64,000 nucleotides of DNA from CAZJFH01 sp964545205 (GTDB taxonomy: Bacteria; Pseudomonadota; Alphaproteobacteria; Rhodospirillales; Magnetospirillaceae), in contig CAZJFH010000019.1 of the NCBI GenBank assembly GCA_964545205.1, positions 14,449-78,448 of the forward strand, in the 5' to 3' direction. The notes under the pieces are model-generated. The model did not search any database. It was given only the letters and a program-made list of their open reading frames with translations, and was not told the origin of the DNA. Below, in pieces: positions 33,849 through 43,594 of this stretch (the stretch's first letter is position 1; the number at the start of each line of letters is the position of its first letter). A program made the position numbers and the translations under genes.

Positions 33849-34282
33849 CTCTTCGTGCCGACCTTGGCGGCATGCAAGCCTTCATACAGCTGGCGGTAAT
33901 GCTCGGCGCGGCCTAACGCGTTCTCGACCTCCCTTCTGAGGCCCCGAGCTTCTTCACGCGCCTTCTTGAGGTCGGTTTCGAGCCGTTCGATTTTCCGCCG
34001 AAGGAGGGCCTCGACATGCTGGTGCTCCTGCGGTGTCCGTCGTGGGACCCGCACGCCTTCGATGGTGTCAATCTGATGGCGCGCCTCGTCGCGCATGGCC
34101 CGCAACTCGGCCCCGAAGTTGTTGTAGAGGTACTGGCGGCTGACCTTTGCCCGGTCGGCAATAGTCTTGATCGTGATCTCCTCACCGGTGTTGCGGAGCT
34201 TGGTGATAACCGCTTCGACCGCATCCCGCTTACGTCGAGATCGGTCCTCACGAGCGCGGGCGATACTTTCAACCTTATCCAT
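33845..34282 (-). CDS. TnpC-like accessory protein (DUF6262-type HTH plus coiled coil)
   Basis: 145 aa. The N-terminal TetR-like HTH has ITIKTIADRAKVSRQYLYNN (about 36-55), followed by a long charged coiled coil (ALLRRKIERLETDLKKAREE). This architecture matches TnpC of Tn554-family elements, which assists the two tyrosine recombinases. The ATG overlaps the recombinase stop by eight bases, supporting translational coupling. Confidence 0.8.
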   Translation of the reverse strand: MDKVESIARAREDRSRRKRDAVEAVITKLRNTGEEITIKTIADRAKVSRQYLYNNFGAELRAMRDEARHQIDTIEGVRVPRRTPQEHQHVEALLRRKIERLETDLKKAREEARGLRREVENALGRAEHYRQLYEGLHAAKVGTKR

Positions 34283-36437
34283 CGAGTGGCAGCTCCTTAG
34301 CAGGGCGGAAGTTTCTGGCCGCACCAGTGTACGCACCGTCAGATTCCAGTGCCGCGATGATCCTCGTGACGTTGGCCAAAGCCTTCTTGTTGCGTTCTTG
34401 GCGTCGCTGCGCGATCTCAGCGAGGCGGCTCTTGCCATCGTCCCCATAGCTCGCAATGTCTTGCTGCTGCTGCTCGACAACTCCAAGGAGTTCGAGTCTT
34501 TCGCTGCGGAAGAACTGGATGTCATTGCTGTCGGCGCGGAAATGCTTACAGGTGAGGCAGGCATGCGCGTGCTCGCACCATTCGCCGATCTGCTCTGGGA
34601 TCATACAGGCGCCGCCACACACCCGGGTTGCGCGACGAGCATCGTCCTTGCGCTGGAGAAGCTGTCCGACGGAATCGTCGACCCTTCCTTGGATGTCGAC
34701 GAAGCGTCCACCACCTTTTTCGATCAGCGCCTTCTTCCGCAGTTCAAGCCGATGATTGATATACGTCATCGCCATCGAAGGGCTGCTGTGCCCCAGTTCG
34801 AACATGATCGACAGCGTGTCGTAGCCGGCGAGCGCCATTTCGGTTCCCCGGTGATGGCGGAGAGGATGCCAGGTGAAGTTGTATACTTCACCTTTATCGT
34901 CCCGGACGTCGTGGCGAATGCAAAGCTGCTTCAACTCGTCCGCCGAGTATTCCGGAGATAAGAAGGACTCCTTGCCCCCATAGAATACGGGGAAGAGGTA
35001 CTTGGTTGGGCCGCCGTACTGCCGGATGATCTCGGCCCGCCGGGCCTCGACAACGTCGATGACCTGCTTGTGCACCGGGTCCGACCTAAGAAGGGGCTTC
35101 TGATTCCACTTCCGGACCTTGTTCTGCCAGAAGTGCAGGATCATGAAATCTGGATCCGACGGATCATCCCTGAGGCAATCGAACAGGAAGGCGTGGAGAT
35201 CCTCACGACGCGCACCCGTCGCCACGCCGAGACAGAACAGAGCCGGGATCGGGGAGGGGGCTTCGTTGATGACGGCGGCCAACCGATCAACGACAACCTT
35301 CGGCGTTGACCGGCCTCCTCCCTCGCGCGATGCATGGAGGCGGCCTCCGAAATCAGCAGCTTGGCGCCGCTTGATCTTCCGAGTGGCTCGGTCGCTGAAG
35401 GAGAGGGCGGGCCAGCGGTCCGGCCACTTCCGGCCAGCAAACTCGATCATGCGAGCCACATCGGTCCACCAGTTCTTGCCCGCCAGCTTCCGTTCATTGC
35501 CCCAGGCGAGGAAGGCGTCTTCAATCAGCGGAACGGTAATGTCTGAAGGCCGGGGCTCGTCAAACCGCTCATACAGGAAATCCCGGAACCAAGACACCGA
35601 GAAGGTGTAAACCGAGGTCGGTCCGTATTCGTTGTGTGCAACTTTATCCAGGACGAATGCCCTCACAGCGGGGCGAAGCCATTCCGGATAGCGATAGAAC
35701 TGGACCCAGCGGTGGCGGGTGCGCTGAACATCCTCGAACCGAGTATCGTCCTCAGAAAAGAGATCGCTGAGCAAAATGACATCGCGGTCGTCGAGCGGCT
35801 TGGTCACGCGCTCACGATTTACAATGAGCCACATCTGAACGGCGCCGACGACGGCTATATTGCCTGAATAATATGTCCTTGTGACCAACTCCTTTCCTTT
35901 AGCATAGGTCTGCTGCTGTAAGGGATTGCGGCCCGGGCGAACACGTTGGTGCCACCCCGCGAAAGCGGCCATCACTGGCTCGCTGTTCTCGCGGCTGTGG
36001 TCGCACCAGGGCAGGTTCTCCGGCGTGGTCATAGGGTGCGGGAATTCAGCCATGGCAGCCGCTCCGAACTTCCCCGTGATTTCCCTCCAGTCGTCCGACA
36101 ACCACTGGAGCACGTCCCGCCTTCGGTAGAGCCAGTCCTTGCCCCACGAGCGCGGGTCGGCCAGGTTCACGCCGAAGTAGGCTTTCATCTCCAGTTGGAA
36201 CAGGCGGGGCAGGGCTTCAAAGCTGATTACCGCCGCTCGCCCCTCCGATCTGCTCATCCGCATCTGCGCAAGCCGGTCCTCCGGGACCTTGAACACATCG
36301 CTGATGAGGTCGCGCCCCCAACGATCGCTCTGAAGCAGTGCCGGGCTTAGCGAGGCGATCTGCGCCTCCAGAGCCCCGGCATATTGCTCCAGTGGATCTT
36401 GGTCGGCTACGAGGCGCAATCCGTTCAGATCAGCCAC
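34275..36437 (-). CDS. Large tyrosine recombinase (TnpB-like)
   Basis: 720-aa site-specific recombinase. The catalytic core is visible: Arg I in GVATGARREDLHAF near residue 390, HxxR in WHPLRHHRGTEMAL, His in ELGHSSPSMAM and the nucleophile Tyr in TYINHRLEL. After the core is a Cys/His-rich tail (CGGACM, CEHAHACLTCKH), a likely zinc knuckle as in Tn554 TnpB. It overlaps the upstream recombinase by 13 bases. Larger than most integrases (about 350-450 aa), as expected for this subgroup. Confidence 0.9.
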   Translation of the reverse strand: MADLNGLRLVADQDPLEQYAGALEAQIASLSPALLQSDRWGRDLISDVFKVPEDRLAQMRMSRSEGRAAVISFEALPRLFQLEMKAYFGVNLADPRSWGKDWLYRRRDVLQWLSDDWREITGKFGAAAMAEFPHPMTTPENLPWCDHSRENSEPVMAAFAGWHQRVRPGRNPLQQQTYAKGKELVTRTYYSGNIAVVGAVQMWLIVNRERVTKPLDDRDVILLSDLFSEDDTRFEDVQRTRHRWVQFYRYPEWLRPAVRAFVLDKVAHNEYGPTSVYTFSVSWFRDFLYERFDEPRPSDITVPLIEDAFLAWGNERKLAGKNWWTDVARMIEFAGRKWPDRWPALSFSDRATRKIKRRQAADFGGRLHASREGGGRSTPKVVVDRLAAVINEAPSPIPALFCLGVATGARREDLHAFLFDCLRDDPSDPDFMILHFWQNKVRKWNQKPLLRSDPVHKQVIDVVEARRAEIIRQYGGPTKYLFPVFYGGKESFLSPEYSADELKQLCIRHDVRDDKGEVYNFTWHPLRHHRGTEMALAGYDTLSIMFELGHSSPSMAMTYINHRLELRKKALIEKGGGRFVDIQGRVDDSVGQLLQRKDDARRATRVCGGACMIPEQIGEWCEHAHACLTCKHFRADSNDIQFFRSERLELLGVVEQQQQDIASYGDDGKSRLAEIAQRRQERNKKALANVTRIIAALESDGAYTGAARNFRPAKELPLDG

Positions 36438-37615
36438 TTCGGATCCCTTCCGATCAATTGAGCCTCGGTGATGCTCTCAAGGCGCCGCTGGACCCGCTCC
36501 GGGCCGGTCAGATGGAGCTTCCGCATTTCGGACGAGAACAGGTGCCGGTACACCTCGGCCGTCGTCTGAGGGCTTGCATGGCCGACCCGCTCGGCGACGT
36601 CGAGCAGGCTGTAGCCCTGCGCGATGGCCTCCGAGACATGGGTGTGGCGGAAATGATGCCAGTGAAAATCTATCCTCGTCCGCTGGATCAGCAGCTCACG
36701 GAGCTTCTTCGCGTAGTTCAGAGACAGGGCACGGCCGATGCGGCCCTTAACGACGTTGCAGAAGACGTATTCCGTTCCGGACTCGAATGCCGACGCGTAC
36801 TCCGCGCTTGTCATCAAGTCCTCGTACATTCCCATGACGTAGTCATGCATGGGGACCGCTCTGATCTTGGATCCTTTGGTCCTGGCCTGGTTTTCGTTAT
36901 CCGCTCGCGGCATCACCCAGATGACGCCTTCAGCGAGATCGAAATCGACATGCCGTAGGCCGAGAGCCTCCCCAATGCGAAAGCCCGAATTGTAGAGAAG
37001 GACAACCAGAAAGGCGTCTCGCGCCAGATGGCAGGCTTCGATGACCTTCAGAACCTGCTCAGGGGTCAGCCGCTTCTCGGCCGCACTCTTGGCAGCTTTA
37101 CCGATGTTGCCCTGAAGGTACTTGTCCTTCTTGCGGACGATCTGCCGAGCATTGATATGGTCGAGGAATGCCTTGTACGTGCGATGCCCGTCATACGCCT
37201 TGTTCTTGTCGGCCGTTGCGATCTCCAAGTCGTCGCGGCTTGTGAGGTACCGATAGACCGACTTCAGTGCCATATGAGCCTGATTCTGAATGTCGTGCGA
37301 TAACCGAATGCGCTTCCTGGGCAGAAAGGCGACTTTGGGGTCCGGAAATTCCTCGGCATCGAGACCGGCGGCGTACCATTGAACGAAGCGATCCCAGTCG
37401 TTGATTGTCGGCGTGCTCAGCGACGTTCCGTTGCCGAGAAGGAATGCACACCAGCGAGCGGCATAGCGGACGTAGGCTCGGATGGTATTCGGCGAAGTCC
37501 CTGTGGCTTCGAGATGGACAATCCAATCCCGCAGATGCCGTACCTCGACGCCCTCGTTATCCAGCACGGTCCAGGAAACTCGACCGTCCGGCATCCGCAA
37601 TCTGCTGGCGCGCAT
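36425..37615 (-). CDS. Tyrosine recombinase (TnpA-like), first gene of the module
   Basis: 396-aa integrase. The N-terminal SAM-like core-binding domain (WIVHLEATGTSPNTIRAYVR) precedes the catalytic domain with Arg I in NSGFRIGEALGLRH near residue 215, HxxR in FHWHHFRHTHVSEAI, His in RVGHASPQTTAEVY and Tyr in VYRHLF. It leads a five-gene minus-strand operon and faces the right border, as recombinases usually do. With the next two genes it resembles the TnpA-TnpB-TnpC set of Tn554-type elements. Confidence 0.92.
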   Translation of the reverse strand: MRASRLRMPDGRVSWTVLDNEGVEVRHLRDWIVHLEATGTSPNTIRAYVRYAARWCAFLLGNGTSLSTPTINDWDRFVQWYAAGLDAEEFPDPKVAFLPRKRIRLSHDIQNQAHMALKSVYRYLTSRDDLEIATADKNKAYDGHRTYKAFLDHINARQIVRKKDKYLQGNIGKAAKSAAEKRLTPEQVLKVIEACHLARDAFLVVLLYNSGFRIGEALGLRHVDFDLAEGVIWVMPRADNENQARTKGSKIRAVPMHDYVMGMYEDLMTSAEYASAFESGTEYVFCNVVKGRIGRALSLNYAKKLRELLIQRTRIDFHWHHFRHTHVSEAIAQGYSLLDVAERVGHASPQTTAEVYRHLFSSEMRKLHLTGPERVQRRLESITEAQLIGRDPKWLI

Positions 37616-37803
37616 GGCCTACACAATGGATCAGTTTGGACGCGCATGAGGATAAACAAGCGGCGCAGTTGGTCAAGTTCTTTTTTTGTTCCTGAATGGA
37701 CATAGTGGACATAGACACATGCGGTGCGGATATCTGCATAATGTGCATTATGCGACTTTTGTGTGTCGCGCCGACGCCCTCTCTCGGCGCCGCCCCCCGG
37801 CCC
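37616..37803. other. Right border region of the island with repeats
   Basis: This 188-base gap is clearly AT-richer than the core to its right. It holds two tandem copies of TGGACATAG (37697-37714), a perfect inverted repeat GCATAATG-TG-CATTATGC (37736-37753), and GCGAC/GTCGC arms (37752-37769). Composition becomes core-like after about 37770. These are candidates for the recombinase binding/attachment site and for the module's promoter. No promoter hexamers are claimed. Confidence 0.5.
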
Positions 37804-38190
37804 TCAGCACGCCCCTACGGGCCGGAACGCCTGCCGGTCGGCCTGGAGGGCGTCATGGACGACCAGTCCCAGGTGCAGCGCCAGGCGTTCCGCCATCTGA
37901 TGATCTCCGGCGTGCGCGGCGGCGCCGATCGCCGCAGCGACGCCTCTGACCCGGTCGTGGCGCCGGGCCACTTCCGGCAGTCCCGGGTAGCGGCGCGCGG
38001 CCAGGAACTCGTGGCCGCGGCGGCAATGGTCGCAGGCCTTGGCGGTCAGCTTCGCCGCCAGCAGTTCGGCCTGCCGGTCGTCGCCCAGGGCGAGCGCGTC
38101 CTCGATCAGATTGGTCATCGCCACCAGTTGGCGATGATCGCGGTCGAAGGCGCAGTCGCCGACGCTTCGACGCGGTTCCCATTCCAGCAT
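37804..38190 (-). CDS. Divergent hemerythrin-like protein
   Basis: 128 aa. It begins LEWEPRRSVGDCAFDRDHRQ, which matches the bacteriohemerythrin N-terminal helix with its first His. Later CDHCRRGHEFLAARRYPGL, RRHDRV and HDALQAD resemble the remaining helices, but several metal ligands are not in the usual register, so the di-iron site may be altered. The ATG is preceded by a GGGGGGAG purine run. This is the first core gene right of the island. Confidence 0.6.
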   Translation of the reverse strand: MLEWEPRRSVGDCAFDRDHRQLVAMTNLIEDALALGDDRQAELLAAKLTAKACDHCRRGHEFLAARRYPGLPEVARRHDRVRGVAAAIGAAAHAGDHQMAERLALHLGLVVHDALQADRQAFRPVGAC

Positions 38191-38382
38191 TTCGCTCCCC
38201 CCCGCCTCCCCGGCGCACACTGCCAAGGTTAGCCCCCGATCAGAGGGCGCGTAATTGCGAATTCTCAATGCGGGATCCACGACCAAAGTCCGTGCCTGTC
38301 CCGACCGATGCCCCGGCATGCGCCAACCCGCCCTTGCCACGGCGGGCGCCGTGGTATAGCCAGGGCGAAAGGAGGATCAGAC

Positions 38383-39183
38383 ATGCCCGATGCCGATCCG
38401 ATGCGCCGCCTGCTCGACATCATGGCCCGGCTGCGCGACCCCGTCGCGGGCTGCCCGTGGGACGTCGAGCAGAGCTTCGCGACCATAGCCCCGCACACGA
38501 TCGAGGAGGCCTACGAGGTCGTCGAGGCGATCGAGGCCGGCGACACGGCCCACCTGAAGGACGAGCTGGGCGACCTGCTGTTCCAGGTCGTCTTCTACGC
38601 CCAGATGGCCCGCGAGACCGGCGTGTTCGACTTCGACGCCGTGGCGGCCGGCATCGCGGACAAGATGGTCCGCCGCCATCCCCACGTGTTCGCCGACGCC
38701 CGCATCGAGGACGCCGCCGCCCAGACGCGGGCCTGGGAGGCCCAGAAGGAGCGCGAGCGCCAGGCCAAAGGCCAGGAGTCGGTGCTGGAGGGGGTCTCGG
38801 TCGCCCTGCCCGCCCTCACCCGCGCCCTGAAGCTGCAGAAACGCGCCGCGCGGGTCGGCTTCGACTGGCCCGAGCCGACGCCCGTCCTCGACAAGATCGC
38901 CGAGGAAGTGACTGAGCTGAAACAGGAAATCGAGGGCGGCGGCGATCACGCGCGGCTCGAGGACGAACTCGGCGATCTGCTGTTCGCTTGCGTCAACCTC
39001 GCCCGCAAGCTCAATATCGATCCCGAGCGCGCGTTGCGCCGGGGCAACCGCAAGTTCGAGCGACGGTTCCGCGCCGTCGAGCAGGCGCTGGCGGAACGCG
39101 GTAGCGGCCCCGCCGAATCCTCGCTCGACGAGATGGACGCGCTGTGGGACGCGGTGAAGCGAAGCGAGAAGGACGATGTCTAA
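38383..39183 (+). CDS. mazG: Nucleoside triphosphate pyrophosphohydrolase MazG
   Basis: NTP-PPase of 266 aa that hydrolyses non-canonical and damaged NTPs. It has two MazG repeats: CPWDVEQSFATIAPHTIEEA with EExxE/ELGDLLFQVVF in the first half and EEVTELKQEIEG followed by EDELGDLLFACVNLARKL in the second. AAAGGAGG lies nine bases before the ATG. In many relatives mazG directly follows the tatD-MBL pair, from which the island now separates it. Confidence 0.95.
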   Translation: MPDADPMRRLLDIMARLRDPVAGCPWDVEQSFATIAPHTIEEAYEVVEAIEAGDTAHLKDELGDLLFQVVFYAQMARETGVFDFDAVAAGIADKMVRRHPHVFADARIEDAAAQTRAWEAQKERERQAKGQESVLEGVSVALPALTRALKLQKRAARVGFDWPEPTPVLDKIAEEVTELKQEIEGGGDHARLEDELGDLLFACVNLARKLNIDPERALRRGNRKFERRFRAVEQALAERGSGPAESSLDEMDALWDAVKRSEKDDV

Positions 39184-39853
39184 TCCTTTGAAAAATCATG
39201 CGCTTCGCCGCTGGGGCCGAGTGGCGGCGGTATGGGCCGTGGTGACCACGGTGCTGAGCTCGTGCTACCTGCCCAACGACTTCGTCACCGAGATCCGCAT
39301 CAACCGCTACGGCGATTATGCGATGACCTATGTCGGCAACCTGGTCTACGCGCCGCTGTACGAGGACGCGCTGGCCAACCGTCTGACCCCGGCCGAAATG
39401 CGGGAGAAGGTCGACGTCCTGATGCGCGACCTGCAGCGCGACACCACCTACGACCGGACCGGCCGCACGCCGTCGCGCCCGCTGTTCACCGAAATCGAGC
39501 ACCAGGGCTCGGGGCGCTTCAAGGTGCGCTACGAGCGCGAGGGCAGCCTCGACGCCAGCGCCCTGGTCACCTTCATCCGCCGCAACAACAACATCCTGTC
39601 GCTGCATTCGCGCGAGGGCGCCATCACCATCCGCGCCAATGCGCTGTCGGCCACCGACAGCCAGCGGGTGATGGCGCTCGGATTGTCGATGAAGGGCGAG
39701 ATGCGGGTGGTCACCGATGCCCAGGTGCTGGAGCACAACGCCAACACCGTGCGCAACTACGCCGGCTACCTGGTCTATATCTGGACCATCGACAACGTGC
39801 TGGCGCCGGCGCCGAAGATCGTCCTCAAGCAGGAGCCGCGCTCGGGCTCGTAA
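39176..39853 (+). CDS. Hypothetical lipoprotein
   Basis: 225 aa. The N-terminal signal (WGRVAAVWAVVTTVLSSC) ends in lipobox LSSC near residue 30. The body is a mixed alpha/beta domain without recognised family; a hydrophobic stretch near the C-terminus (NYAGYLVYIWTIDNVLAPAP) could be a second membrane contact. It overlaps the mazG stop by eight bases, so the two are co-translated. Function unknown. Confidence 0.75.
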   Translation: MSNPLKNHALRRWGRVAAVWAVVTTVLSSCYLPNDFVTEIRINRYGDYAMTYVGNLVYAPLYEDALANRLTPAEMREKVDVLMRDLQRDTTYDRTGRTPSRPLFTEIEHQGSGRFKVRYEREGSLDASALVTFIRRNNNILSLHSREGAITIRANALSATDSQRVMALGLSMKGEMRVVTDAQVLEHNANTVRNYAGYLVYIWTIDNVLAPAPKIVLKQEPRSGS

Positions 39854-39887
39854 ACCACGGAAAAACAAGCAGGAGAGGCAAACCGCG

Positions 39888-40652
39888 ATGACCAGCTTCA
39901 CCGATCGCACCGTTTTCATCACCGGCGCCACGTCGGGTTTCGGCGCCGCCGCCGCCCGTCGATTCGCCGCCGCCGGCGCCCGCCTGGTGGTCTGCGGCCG
40001 CCGCGCCGACCGGCTCGAGGCGCTGGCCGCCGAACTGGCCCCGGTGCCGGTGCATCCGGTGACCCTGGACGTGCGCGACCGCGACGCGGTGTTCGCCGCC
40101 GTCGCGACGCTGCCCGAGAAATTCGCCGCCGTCGACCTGCTGGTCAACAACGCCGGACTGGCCCTGGGGCTGGAGCCGGCGCACCGGGCCGATCTCGACG
40201 ACTGGGAGCAGATGGTCGACACCAACTGCAAGGGCCTGATGTACTGCACCCGGGCGCTGCTGCCGGGCATGGTCGAACGCGACCGCGGCCACGTCATCAA
40301 TATCGGTTCGGTCGCCGGCTCGTACCCCTATCCCGGCGGCAACGCCTACGGCGCCAGCAAGGCGTTCGTGAAGCAGTTCTCGCTGAACCTGCGCGCCGAC
40401 CTGGTCGGCACCCGCGTGCGGGTGACCAATATCGAGCCCGGGCTGTGCGAGACCGAGTTCTCGCTGGTGCGGTTCAAGGGGGACCGCGACAAGGCCGGAA
40501 AGGTCTACCAGGGCACGACACCGCTGTCGGCCGACGACATCGCCGAGTGCATCTTCTGGACCGCGGCGGTGCCCGAGCACATGAACATCAACCGGCTCGA
40601 GGTGATGCCGGTCGTCCAGGGCTTCGGTCCGTTCAAGATTGCGAAGGAATGA
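39888..40652 (+). CDS. ydfG: SDR-family oxidoreductase (YdfG-like)
   Basis: NADP-dependent short-chain dehydrogenase, 254 aa. Cofactor motif TGATSGFGAAAA near residue 10, NNAG near residue 85, catalytic Ser in NIGSVAGSYPYPGG and Tyr/Lys in AYGASKAF (YxxxK) near residue 150. The GLCETEFSLVRFKGD block is typical of YdfG, which oxidises L-allo-threonine/serine and reduces malonic semialdehyde. AGGAGAGG precedes the ATG. It is convergent with the betaine genes. Confidence 0.88.
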   Translation: MTSFTDRTVFITGATSGFGAAAARRFAAAGARLVVCGRRADRLEALAAELAPVPVHPVTLDVRDRDAVFAAVATLPEKFAAVDLLVNNAGLALGLEPAHRADLDDWEQMVDTNCKGLMYCTRALLPGMVERDRGHVINIGSVAGSYPYPGGNAYGASKAFVKQFSLNLRADLVGTRVRVTNIEPGLCETEFSLVRFKGDRDKAGKVYQGTTPLSADDIAECIFWTAAVPEHMNINRLEVMPVVQGFGPFKIAKE

Positions 40653-40659
40653 AAAAGGG

Positions 40660-40712
40660 TTCACCACGACGGCACGAGGGCATGACGTAGAGCGGAGTGC
40701 CGTCGTGGTGAA
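40660..40712. terminator. Bidirectional terminator-like inverted repeat
   Basis: TTCACCACGACGGCA (40660-40674) and TGCCGTCGTGGTGAA (40698-40712) are perfect 15-bp arms around a 23-base spacer, placed exactly between the convergent SDR and methyltransferase stops. It could also be a small dispersed repeat. Confidence 0.55.
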
Positions 40713-40720
40713 TCGATCCC

Positions 40721-41549
40721 TTACTCGGGCTTCTGGAAGTGCAGGATGCCCCAGGCCAGATAGCCGGTGTCGGCCGCCTTGACCCAGTTCTCCAGCCCGA
40801 CCAGCATGCGGTCGAGGAACGGCTTGCTCGACAGCGCCACGACGTTGTCGTAGTTGCGGCGCAGTTCCTCGCCGACCCGGAAGTAGTGATTGCGGAGCTG
40901 CGGGCTGAGGTCCTCGATGCCGCGCTCGACGAAGCCGAGTTCCTTCGCCGCCTGGCGGTAGAAGGCGAACGAGCCCAGCGAGTCGAGATGGATGCGGTCG
41001 TAGACCGGCTGCAGCACGCCGGGCGGGCACGCGTCGGCCTGCATCGGGTCGGTGAAGACCAGATGGCCGCCCGGCCGCAGCACCCGGAACGCCTCGGCCA
41101 GCACCTTGCGACGATCGGCGCTGTGCAGGATGGCGTCCTGCGACCACACGACGTCGTGGCTGGCGTCGGGGGCCGGCACGTCCTCGAAGCTGCCTTGGAT
41201 CACGGTGATCCGGTCGGCCAGCCCCTGCTCGGCGGTCAGCCGGCGGTTGGTTTCGTTCTGGGTCTCGCTGATGTTGAGGCAGGTGACGCTGCAGCCGAAC
41301 CGCTCGGCCAGATAACGCGCCGCGCCGCCGTAGCCGGCGCCGAAGTCGATCACCCGGGTCGACGGGCCGAAGCCCCCCACCGCCGCGGCCATCCGCTCCA
41401 CCGTCCGCCGGCTCGCCGGCTTGATCGGCTCGTCCGCCGGCTGGTAGATGCCGACATGGATGTCCTCGCCGCCCCAGATATTGAAGTAGAACTGATCGGC
41501 CTCGCGGCTGTCGTAATAGACCTTGGCCTTGTCGGCGATCACTGCGGCA

Positions 41550-41557
<8 letters not shown>
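40721..41557 (-). CDS. Sarcosine/dimethylglycine N-methyltransferase
   Basis: SAM-dependent methyltransferase of 278 aa making dimethylglycine and glycine betaine. SAM motif I is VIDFGAGYGGAARYLAERFG near residue 69; the substrate-side NISETQNE follows, then VVWSQDAILHSADR. The N-terminal YYDSREADQFYFNIWGGEDIH is characteristic of bacterial SDMT. It overlaps GSMT by eight bases, and both follow metK. The product betaine is an osmoprotectant. Confidence 0.9.
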
Positions 41558-42386
<829 letters not shown>

Positions 42387-42418
42387 TTTTCCCCCTCTTC
42401 GGGTGTCGAGCGCTACCG

Positions 42419-43594
42419 TCACGCGACCGCCATGTCGCAGTCTGCGGCAAGGGCGGCGGCTTTGTCGGTGCGCTCCCAGGTGAATTCCGGCTCGGTGCGG
42501 CCGAAGTGGCCGTTGGCCGCGGTCTTGCGGTAGATCGGGCGCAGCAGGTCCAGCATCTGCACGATGCCCTTCGGGCGCAGGTCGAAATGGCGCCGGATCA
42601 GTTCCTCGATCCGGGTCTCCGCGACCTTGGCCGTGCCGAAGGTGCTGACGTGGATCGACACCGGCTTGGCGACGCCGATCGCGTAGGCGATCTGGACCTC
42701 GCAGATGTCGGCCAGCCCGGCGGCGACGACGTTCTTGGCGACGTAGCGCGCGGCATAGGCGGCCGAACGGTCGACCTTCGACGGATCCTTGCCCGAGAAG
42801 GCGCCGCCGCCGTGGCGGCCCATGCCGCCGTAGGTGTCGACGATGATCTTGCGCCCGGTCAGGCCGCAGTCGCCGACCGGACCGCCGATCACGAACCGGC
42901 CGGTCGGGTTGACCAGGAACTCGACCGTGCTGGTGTCGATGTCGGCCGGCAGCTCCGGCTTGATGATCGTCTCGATCACCGCTTCCTTGAGCTGCTCGTA
43001 CGAGACCTCGGGGTCGTGCTGGGTCGACAGCACCACCGCGTCGATCGCCGCCGGGCGGTCGTCGACGTAGCGCACCGAGACCTGCGACTTGACGTCCGGA
43101 CGCAGCCACTTCAGCTCGCCGGACTTGCGCACCGCCGCCTGGCGGGCGGTCAGGCGATGGGCGAGCTGGATCGGCAGCGGCATCAGCTCGGGCGTCTCGC
43201 GGCAGGCGTAGCCGAACATCAGCCCCTGGTCGCCGGCGCCCTGGTCGAGGTCGAGCCCGGCGCCCTCGTCGACGCCCTGGGCGATGTCCGGGGACTGCTT
43301 GTCCAGGCTGACCAGAACGGCGCAGCTGCGACCGTCGAAACCGAAGCGCGGGTCGTCGTAGCCGATGTCGCAGATGGTCTCGCGCGCCACCTCGCTGTAG
43401 TCGACCTGGGCCGTCGTGGTGATCTCGCCCGACAGCACGCACAGGCCGGTGTTCACGAGCGTCTCGCAGGCGACGCGCGCCTTCGGATCCTGCGCCAGGA
43501 TGGCGTCGAGAACCGCGTCGGAGACGTTGTCGGCGACCTTGTCGGGATGGCCGGCGCCGACCGATTCGGACGAGAAAATGTAAGAGCGCGACAC
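42419..43594 (-). CDS. metK: S-adenosylmethionine synthetase
   Basis: 391-aa enzyme forming SAM from Met and ATP. Hallmarks are SVGAGHPDKV near residue 11, GAGDQGLMFGYA near residue 120 and the P-loop-like GGGAFSGKDPSKVDRSAAY near residue 262. Start is GTG, with AGGAGGA ten bases upstream; an ATG abutting the RBS is out of frame. It leads an operon with the two betaine methyltransferases, 32 bases before GSMT. Whether this is the only metK in the genome cannot be seen. Confidence 0.95.
   Translation of the reverse strand: MSRSYIFSSESVGAGHPDKVADNVSDAVLDAILAQDPKARVACETLVNTGLCVLSGEITTTAQVDYSEVARETICDIGYDDPRFGFDGRSCAVLVSLDKQSPDIAQGVDEGAGLDLDQGAGDQGLMFGYACRETPELMPLPIQLAHRLTARQAAVRKSGELKWLRPDVKSQVSVRYVDDRPAAIDAVVLSTQHDPEVSYEQLKEAVIETIIKPELPADIDTSTVEFLVNPTGRFVIGGPVGDCGLTGRKIIVDTYGGMGRHGGGAFSGKDPSKVDRSAAYAARYVAKNVVAAGLADICEVQIAYAIGVAKPVSIHVSTFGTAKVAETRIEELIRRHFDLRPKGIVQMLDLLRPIYRKTAANGHFGRTEPEFTWERTDKAAALAADCDMAVA

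Larger units (their letters stand above)
14804..37803. mobile_element. Composite genomic island carrying mercury and heavy-metal resistance
   Basis: The borders are approximate: the left is just after the MBL gene and the right just before the hemerythrin-like gene. Inside, base composition is visibly less GC-rich (clearest at 33800-37750), genes are non-housekeeping, and the right end carries a five-gene recombination module (31383-37615). A second, diverged helicase 3' end at 17898-18072 and three damaged genes at 18106-19376 show that the island was assembled from more than one element. No exact direct repeats could be matched at the two borders by eye. Confidence 0.8.

Noticed and set aside
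14860..37770. Direct-repeat attachment sites at the island borders
   Set aside because: CGACTGTGTATGT on the left and CGACTTTTGTGTGT on the right look alike but are not exact, and such similarity can arise by chance. A tRNA target was also not found at either end.
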